A stretch of DNA of 11,188 bases, from assembly GCA_905478725.1 (NCBI GenBank), contig CAJQJT010000195.1, forward strand, positions 1 to 11,188, in the 5' to 3' direction. Below are positions 7,283 to 11,188 of the stretch, one piece after another (the first letter of the stretch is position 1; each line of letters begins with the position of its first letter). A program made the position numbers and the translations under genes. The stretch comes from an uncultured Pseudomonadales bacterium (lineage in GTDB: Bacteria > Pseudomonadota > Gammaproteobacteria > Pseudomonadales > Porticoccaceae). The notes under the pieces are model-generated. The model was not told the DNA's origin. It was given only the letters and a program-made list of their open reading frames with translations, and did no database searches.

Positions 7283-8053
7283 TCACCCCGTTGAATTATT
7301 CCAGCTTGTTCTCGCAATACTCCAGATATCCACCTGTGCAACGCCTGCTTGCAATAGGGCTTTGGCAACACTGTTTGCCGTGGCTCCTGTGGTTACCACA
7401 TCGTCCACTACAGCTACAGACAATCCATTGAGATCTTTGGCTTCTGCAATGAAAGCATTTTTGATGCTGGTCAGGCGTTTCTTGGCGCTGAGTAGATGTT
7501 GATCCTGCCCCTTAACTATTCTCCTGCAAAAATCCTGGCGGATTTCTGCGCTGATATGATGCTCAGTATCGAGATAGTCTGCGACCAGGCTGCCAATAAT
7601 ATGGCTTTGATTAAATCCCCGTTTGGTCATTTTTAGCCAGTGCAGTGGCAGGGGGATAATCGTCTGCGGGCAAGGCATTTGAGTATTTTGATAGGTTGTT
7701 GCGATGCGCTCTGCCAAGAGGGCACAGAGTTGTTTGATCTCAGTTGTGTAGGGGTCGCCTTTGAGGCGCAGGATAATATTATCCACCGGTGCCTGATAGT
7801 GAAACGCAGAGATGCAGTTTCTATAGCTCGGAGGTGTTAACTGACAGTTGGCGCATAGAGCATTGCTGGCAAGGGGCACAGCACAGCGCAGACATTGAGT
7901 GGTAAGGCGTGGTAGTTGTGCAATACATAGATGGCAGAGGGCGCCAGCAGAATGTTGCAGCGGCGTTAGACAAAAGCTGCAACTGCTGGGCAAGAGGTTG
8001 TGGCTGAACCGCCTAAAAAGACCCTTGGCAGCTCGTTTGAGTAATGGTTGCAC
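7283..8053 (-). CDS. comF: ComF family phosphoribosyltransferase-like protein
   Basis: ComF proteins are linked to DNA uptake and use of extracellular DNA in competent bacteria; in non-model gammaproteobacteria the role is unproven. The 256-aa product has the family layout: four CxxC pairs in the N-terminal third (C25/C28, C40/C43, C54/C57, C67/C70), likely binding zinc, then a type I phosphoribosyltransferase fold. RGFNQS (145-150) and the PRPP loop VAVVDDVVTTGAT (about 212-224) with D217 and D218 are clear. The start is GTG at 8053, chosen because a full AAGGAGGT SD (8059-8066) lies 5 to 6 nt upstream and the first residues suit the family. It is the middle gene of zapG-comF-cysE. In many gammaproteobacteria comF sits near the biotin genes, which is not seen here. 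Confidence 0.93.
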   Translation of the reverse strand: MQPLLKRAAKGLFRRFSHNLLPSSCSFCLTPLQHSAGALCHLCIAQLPRLTTQCLRCAVPLASNALCANCQLTPPSYRNCISAFHYQAPVDNIILRLKGDPYTTEIKQLCALLAERIATTYQNTQMPCPQTIIPLPLHWLKMTKRGFNQSHIIGSLVADYLDTEHHISAEIRQDFCRRIVKGQDQHLLSAKKRLTSIKNAFIAEAKDLNGLSVAVVDDVVTTGATANSVAKALLQAGVAQVDIWSIARTSWNNSTG

Positions 8054-8058
8054 CGCAA

Positions 8059-8066
8059 ACCTCCTT
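8059..8066 (-). promoter_or_regulatory. Strong ribosome binding site deciding the GTG start of comF
   Basis: On the minus strand AAGGAGGT is a perfect anti-16S match, 5 nt from the GTG at 8053-8051. It is the best SD in the window. It supports GTG over any downstream ATG. Confidence 0.85.
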
Positions 8067-8070
8067 GCTT

Positions 8071-8125
8071 GCGCTGTCGCCAGCGGGCGTCTTAAAGGCA
8101 GCGCCCTACTAAAAGATGCTTTTAG
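8071..8125 (-). other. Structured zapG-comF junction
   Basis: Two stretches of dyad symmetry fill the 68-bp gap. CTAAAAG-ATG-CTTTTAG (8109-8125) is a perfect 7-bp inverted repeat spanning the zapG stop codon. Next to it GCGCTG (8071-8076) pairs with CAGCGC (8099-8104), or alternatively GGGCG (8085-8089) with CGCCC (8102-8106). The second pair of options is mutually exclusive and ends 5 bases before the comF SD. There is no U tract after either stem on the minus strand, so a terminator is unlikely. A processing site or translation-modulating leader is possible. Confidence 0.4.
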
Positions 8126-8670
8126 GCGACGCTTTGAGTCGGGTCCTTTTCGTCTTCATCGCTGTCGTCGAGCATATCTAGTCCGCCATCGTTCTCGGCT
8201 TTGCTCTCTGCTACGTTGTCTGTTTTGTGCTGCTCAGCCTCAGTAAGGCCGTAGTCTTCACTTAAAATGCCGCCGGGAACACTGGGCGCGTAGTCTCGCG
8301 GAACCTCAACGTCACTGAGGTCAATCAGCGGATTGCCATTGGAATCAAGCAGCCCAAAATCACTGCCGCCAGATTTGAGTATTTGACGCGCCACATCGGG
8401 GCTCGCTAGGCGCATGGCTTTGGAGGCCAGGTGCTCATGGATCTGTCTATAACTCTCGGCAATATTGCTGGTCAGATGCGAGGCGGTGAGAAAATGCTCG
8501 GTAACCTCTTGCTGGTAGCGTTTCAATTCTTTTTCGCTAGCAGCAAGTTTTTGTTCGAGGTTGCGCACTGATTTGTCGCCGCCATCTACCTTCTTAAAAA
8601 ACAGGTGGCCGACAGCAGCTCCGATAATGAAAAATACCGCTGCAATCAAAATTACGCTCAAAGTTGTCAA
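8122..8670 (-). CDS. zapG: YhcB/ZapG family (DUF1043) inner-membrane protein
   Basis: YhcB (renamed ZapG) is an inner-membrane protein of gammaproteobacteria linked to cell division and envelope growth. The 182-aa product has one N-terminal membrane helix (about 5-24), a basic patch (FFKK), and a cytoplasmic coiled coil (about 33-78, KLAASEKELKRYQQEVTEHF). The conserved segment HLTSNIAESYRQIHEHLA follows, then a Pro/Gly-containing region. The last 35 residues are acidic (DDSDEDEKD) and look disordered; this tail is longer than in E. coli (about 132 aa). The start is TTG at 8670: GGGAG lies 7 nt upstream, an in-frame stop lies further upstream, and there is no Met before the coiled coil. Divergence from zapE and proximity to rplM-rpsI match the E. 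coli order. Confidence 0.9.
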   Translation of the reverse strand: MTTLSVILIAAVFFIIGAAVGHLFFKKVDGGDKSVRNLEQKLAASEKELKRYQQEVTEHFLTASHLTSNIAESYRQIHEHLASKAMRLASPDVARQILKSGGSDFGLLDSNGNPLIDLSDVEVPRDYAPSVPGGILSEDYGLTEAEQHKTDNVAESKAENDGGLDMLDDSDEDEKDPTQSVA

Positions 8671-8890
8671 GGTGATACTCCCATACTTAATTTATTACAC
8701 GTCTTTAGTGTCGCCAAAGGCGGTTGTTGAAGCAATACTTTATTGGCCAAAGCGCTAACTAATTTTGCCTGATTGCAGTACCAATGATCGCTGTCGGCTA
8801 CGCTGTTGACTAAATAGCCGCATTTATCGGTTGTCTTGCGGGGCCACGCTGGTTAAAGTCTGCGTTTAAGTCGCGATCCTACCATATTCA
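8671..8890. other. Divergent zapG/zapE intergenic region
   Basis: This 220-bp region should hold promoters for both zapG and zapE. I see CGGCTA (8795-8800) and TAGCCG (8815-8820), a 6-bp inverted repeat flanking a TTGACT (8806-8811). TTGACT would be a good -35 for zapE but no convincing -10 stands 16-18 bp downstream. CGCC-AAA-GGCG (8712-8722) is a further small palindrome. Promoter assignment remains open. Confidence 0.3.
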
Positions 8891-9988
8891 ATGTTAACCC
8901 CAAAACAACGCTATCAAAATGATCTGGCTCGAGAGGGCTTTGTTGCAGACGCGGCTCAGGCTCAGGCGGTTGATAAGCTGGATCAATTGTGTGGCCGTTT
9001 GGTCAAGCGCAATCTGCGTAAGAGGGGTGGTCTGCTGGCCAAATTACTGCGCCCTGCGCTGAATCCTGAAAAGGGTCTCTACTTTTGGGGGGGTGTGGGT
9101 CGAGGCAAGACCTATTTGATGGACAGCTTTTACGAGAGCCTGCCTTTCGAGCGCAAGATGCGGATTCACTTCCATCGTTTTATGCGCCGTGTGCATCAGG
9201 ACTTGGAGCGCCTCAAGGGCCAGGCTAATCCTCTGGAGTTGGTTGCTGCGTCTTTGGCTGAAGAGACTCAGGTCATTTGCTTTGATGAGTTTTTTGTCAG
9301 TGACATCACCGATGCGATGATTTTGGCGCGTTTATTAGAGGGGCTGTTTGAGCGCGGGGTTACATTGGTCGCGACTTCTAATATAGTGCCCGACTTACTC
9401 TATCGTGAGGGTCTGCAACGACAACGTTTTTTGCCGGCCATAGACTTACTCAATGTGCACTGTGAAGTGGTCAATGTGGATGGCGGCCAGGATTATCGTC
9501 TGAGAGCGTTAGAGCAGGCTGAACTCTATTACTCTCCCTTAGGTGATTTGGCGGATCAGGCTATAGGCGCAACCTTTGATAGTTTGGTCGCGGTGGAGGG
9601 TGAAATAAAGTTGGCGGTGGATCTGGATATTGAGGGTCGATTAATTCCCTCGGTTAAGGTCGCCGAGGATATAGTTTGGTTTGAATTTGCAGCAATTTGC
9701 GAAGGTCCGCGCAGTCAAAATGATTATATTGAGCTGGCGAGAGAATTTCATTCGGTGATGATCAGCGGCGTGCCGATCTTTACATCAGCAAATAACGATG
9801 CTGCGCGACGCTTTATTAATCTGGTCGATGAGTTCTATGACCGCAGCGTTAAATTGGCTGTAACCGCCGCCGCGCCTCTCTATGAGCTCTATAGTGGCGG
9901 TCGTTTGGGGTTTGAGTTTCAGCGCACAGAGAGCCGATTGTTAGAAATGCAGAGCCGCGAGTATTTGGCGCGGCCGCACCGCCCGTGA
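8891..9988 (+). CDS. zapE: Cell division ATPase ZapE (AFG1 family)
   Basis: ZapE is an AAA-like ATPase that binds FtsZ and affects Z-ring stability under stress in E. coli. The 365-aa product matches the family length. Walker A is GGVGRGKT (67-74, K73), Walker B is VICFDE (128-133, D132/E133), ATSN (161-164) fits sensor 1, and R177 or R179 in GLQRQRF is a candidate arginine finger. NNDAARRFINLVDEFYDRSVKL (about 301-322) is the conserved sensor-2 region. The start at 8891 is supported by MLTPKQRYQNDLAREGFVAD, which aligns with the E. coli N-terminus. No Shine-Dalgarno sequence is visible before the ATG, which is unlike its neighbours. It is divergent from zapG and upstream of rplM-rpsI, as in E. 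coli. Confidence 0.96.
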   Translation: MLTPKQRYQNDLAREGFVADAAQAQAVDKLDQLCGRLVKRNLRKRGGLLAKLLRPALNPEKGLYFWGGVGRGKTYLMDSFYESLPFERKMRIHFHRFMRRVHQDLERLKGQANPLELVAASLAEETQVICFDEFFVSDITDAMILARLLEGLFERGVTLVATSNIVPDLLYREGLQRQRFLPAIDLLNVHCEVVNVDGGQDYRLRALEQAELYYSPLGDLADQAIGATFDSLVAVEGEIKLAVDLDIEGRLIPSVKVAEDIVWFEFAAICEGPRSQNDYIELAREFHSVMISGVPIFTSANNDAARRFINLVDEFYDRSVKLAVTAAAPLYELYSGGRLGFEFQRTESRLLEMQSREYLARPHRP

Positions 9989-10013
9989 AGGGCTCAGTAA
10001 AAAACTTACATTT

Positions 10014-10050
10014 TGATCACATCGCCCCTTGTAATAGGGGCGGGTGATCA
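10014..10050. repeat. Strong inverted repeat between zapE and rplM
   Basis: TGATCAC (10014-10020) pairs with GTGATCA (10044-10050), and inside it CGCCCC (10023-10028) with GGGGCG (10037-10042). The loop is TTGTAATA, with a small internal loop (AT against G). The 13 paired bases would make a stable hairpin in zapE mRNA, but only TTACAATTCG follows it, so it is not a standard intrinsic terminator. Each outer arm contains the self-complementary TGATCA. The repeat overlaps the candidate rplM promoter. Confidence 0.85.
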
Positions 10051-10057
10051 TTACAAT
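10029..10057 (+). promoter_or_regulatory. Candidate rplM-rpsI promoter
   Basis: TTGTAA (10029-10034, four of six) and TACAAT (10052-10057, five of six) are separated by exactly 17 bp, as for sigma70. A start near 10064 gives a leader of about 36 nt. The -35 lies in the loop of the 10014-10050 inverted repeat and the spacer contains its right arm. Confidence 0.5.
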
Positions 10058-10068
10058 TCGCACCCTTT

Positions 10069-10084
10069 TTTGGGATCCCCCAAA
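10069..10084 (+). promoter_or_regulatory. Hairpin in the rplM leader
   Basis: TTTGGG-ATCC-CCCAAA forms a 6-bp stem with a 4-nt loop, ending 15 nt before the rplM ATG and 7 nt before AGGA. The E. coli rplM-rpsI operon is controlled by L13 acting on its own leader, so this could be the matching element. This is inference; the E. coli structure was not compared. Confidence 0.35.
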
Positions 10085-10099
10085 GCCAGGCAGGAATAG

Positions 10100-10528
10100 A
10101 TGAAAACATATAGCGCAAAAGCAGAAACAGTAGAACGTGATTGGTTTATCGTAGACGCCGAGGGTAAAACTCTGGGTCGTTTGGCAACGGAAATTGCAAC
10201 ACGCCTACGCGGTAAGCATAAACCAGAATATACTCCCCACGTTGATACCGGCGATTATATCGTTGTGGTTAACGCGGAGAAAATTGGTGTGACTGGTAAC
10301 AAGGCCACCCAAAAAACTTATTACTCTCACACCGGTTATCCCGGTGGTCTGAAGGATATTACTTTTGACAAGTTGATTGAGAAAGCGCCTGAGCGCGTTA
10401 TCCAGTCTGCTGTTAAAGGTATGTTGCCCCGCGGACCACTTGGTCGGGAAATGTTTAGAAAACTTAAGGTCTACGTTGGCGCGGCTCATCCGCACGCCGC
10501 GCAGCAACCTCAAGCTCTAGAACTTTAA
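10100..10528 (+). CDS. rplM: 50S ribosomal protein L13
   Basis: L13 is an early-assembling protein of the large subunit that binds 23S rRNA. The 142-aa product is full length: [20 protein letters not shown] at the N-terminus, then KTLGRLAT, the [19 protein letters not shown] segment, [10 protein letters not shown], and [20 protein letters not shown]. The C-terminus is [12 protein letters not shown]. The start is supported by the conserved N-terminus and by AGGA 4 nt upstream (an unusually short spacing, with a second AGG at 9 nt). It is followed after 15 bp by rpsI, the usual two-gene operon. Confidence 0.99.
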   Translation: MKTYSAKAETVERDWFIVDAEGKTLGRLATEIATRLRGKHKPEYTPHVDTGDYIVVVNAEKIGVTGNKATQKTYYSHTGYPGGLKDITFDKLIEKAPERVIQSAVKGMLPRGPLGREMFRKLKVYVGAAHPHAAQQPQALEL

Positions 10529-10543
10529 CGGACAGCGATTATC

Positions 10544-10936
10544 ATGGCAGACACTCAATTTTACGGCACTGGCCGTCGCAAGACGTCAGCAGCTCGCGTT
10601 TTCCTGACTGCAGGAAGCGGCAACATTTCTATTAATGATCGTGCGATCGATGTGTATTTCGGTCGTGAAGTGGCGCGAATGATTATTCGTCAGCCATTTG
10701 AGATCGTTGATATGGTTAATAAGTTTGATATGAAGATCACCGTTAATGGCGGTGGTAACTTTGGTCAGGCTGGTGCAATCCGTCACGGTATTGCCCGCGC
10801 CTTGCTTCAGTATGATGAAAATCTTCGTTCGCCACTGCGCAAAGCTGGGTTCTTGACCCGTGATGCGAGACAGGTTGAGCGTAAGAAAGTTGGACTGCAC
10901 AAGGCACGTAAGCGTCCTCAGTTCTCCAAGCGTTAA
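10544..10936 (+). CDS. rpsI: 30S ribosomal protein S9
   Basis: S9 is a small-subunit head protein whose C-terminal tail reaches the P-site tRNA. The 130-aa product has [16 protein letters not shown], the GRE and IRQPFEIVD segments, [21 protein letters not shown], and the terminal [11 protein letters not shown] with the conserved final Lys-Arg. The length is typical. The gap to rplM is 15 bp with only a weak SD (GGA), so translation is probably coupled to rplM. The operon ends in a strong terminator 19 bp after the stop. Confidence 0.99.
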   Translation: MADTQFYGTGRRKTSAARVFLTAGSGNISINDRAIDVYFGREVARMIIRQPFEIVDMVNKFDMKITVNGGGNFGQAGAIRHGIARALLQYDENLRSPLRKAGFLTRDARQVERKKVGLHKARKRPQFSKR

Positions 10937-10955
10937 GATCAGCGCTAAAAAGAAT

Positions 10956-10984
10956 AGCCCGACTCACGAGTCGGGCTTTTTTTT
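10956..10984 (+). terminator. Rho-independent terminator of rplM-rpsI
   Basis: AGCCCGACT (10956-10964) pairs perfectly with AGTCGGGCT (10969-10977) across CACG, followed by eight T (10977-10984). This 9-bp stem with a full T tract is the clearest terminator in the window and separates the ribosomal operon from petA. Confidence 0.96.
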
Positions 10985-11029
10985 GTCTTAAAAAACAGTA
11001 AGTTAACCTTGATCCGTCTATCTCCCTTG

Positions 11030-11058
11030 TTGCGTATATAACAGTGTTCCGTTAGAAT
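11030..11058 (+). promoter_or_regulatory. Candidate petA promoter
   Basis: TAGAAT (11053-11058) matches five of six -10 positions and TTGCGT (11030-11035) stands 17 bp upstream. The predicted start near 11065 leaves about 65 nt of leader. It lies after the rpsI terminator, so petA and presumably the following bc1 genes have their own promoter. Confidence 0.5.
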
Positions 11059-11129
11059 GCGGGGCCATTTTTAATTGCATGCGAATCCGCGTGTTTTAAC
11101 ATCCAATTTTGCTGTTTAGGGAGAACGTC

Positions 11130-11188
11130 ATGACCAATGACGGAGTCAACCATAGTCGTCGCCGATTCTTACTTGGTGCTACCTCAGT
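11130..11188 (+). CDS. petA: Ubiquinol-cytochrome c reductase iron-sulfur (Rieske) subunit, N-terminus only
   Basis: The Rieske subunit carries the 2Fe-2S cluster of cytochrome bc1 and is exported by the Tat system while anchored by its N-terminal helix. Only 19 complete codons are visible. They read MTNDGVNHSRRRFLLGATS, which holds a Tat motif (SRRRFLL) and closely matches the Pseudomonas start MSNDGVN followed by RRRFL, as I recall it. AGGGAG lies 6 nt before the ATG. The position just after rplM-rpsI is the usual one in Pseudomonas-like genomes. The cluster-binding region is beyond the right edge, so the call rests on the N-terminus and synteny. Confidence 0.88.
   Translation, partial: MTNDGVNHSRRRFLLGATS

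Noticed and set aside
8689..8717. Minus-strand TTGGCG-17-TAAATT as the zapG promoter
   Set aside because: It would start transcription at or within the zapG SD, leaving a leader of only about 12 nt.

Overview
The window looks like an ordinary chromosomal segment of a gammaproteobacterium. There are no mobile elements, no phage genes and no RNA genes that I can see, and base composition appears balanced throughout. The gene sets serB/fimX, zapG/zapE/rplM/rpsI and rpsI/petA resemble Pseudomonas, and in part E. coli, in order and protein sequence. A Pseudomonadales or Cellvibrionales-type (possibly marine) organism is my inference; no taxon can be proven from the window.

Layout. (1) 1-723 is the 3' part of serB (+), ending in a modest hairpin and converging on a two-gene minus-strand unit. 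(2) 4550-762 (-) encodes a 553-aa protein with a C-terminal PilZ-like domain, then, 24 bp later, a 700-aa FimX-like protein whose REC, GGDEF and EAL domains all look catalytically dead. This pair is the most biologically interesting part: a likely c-di-GMP or type IV pilus signalling module with no visible enzymatic output. (3) 4773-6355 (+) is efp followed by epmA, a translation factor and the enzyme that modifies its Lys34. (4) 8670-6425 (-) is zapG(yhcB)-comF-cysE, read with TTG, GTG and ATG starts. It converges on epmA across a small 18-bp tandem repeat. (5) 8891-9988 (+) is zapE, divergent from zapG. (6) 10100-10936 (+) is rplM-rpsI, with a candidate promoter embedded in a strong inverted repeat and a textbook terminator at its end. 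(7) 11130 to the right edge (+) is the start of petA, the Rieske subunit of cytochrome bc1, with its own candidate promoter.

Themes are core housekeeping (serine and cysteine synthesis, EF-P-dependent translation, ribosomal proteins, Z-ring and envelope factors, respiration) plus the one signalling pair. I do not see a clearly new defence or mobile system. The less usual features are the doubly degenerate FimX/PilZ-like pair, a 13-bp triplicated start region at epmA that places ATG in three frames, the 18-bp repeat after epmA, and the palindrome overlapping the putative rplM promoter. No gene-free stretch exceeds about 225 bases.
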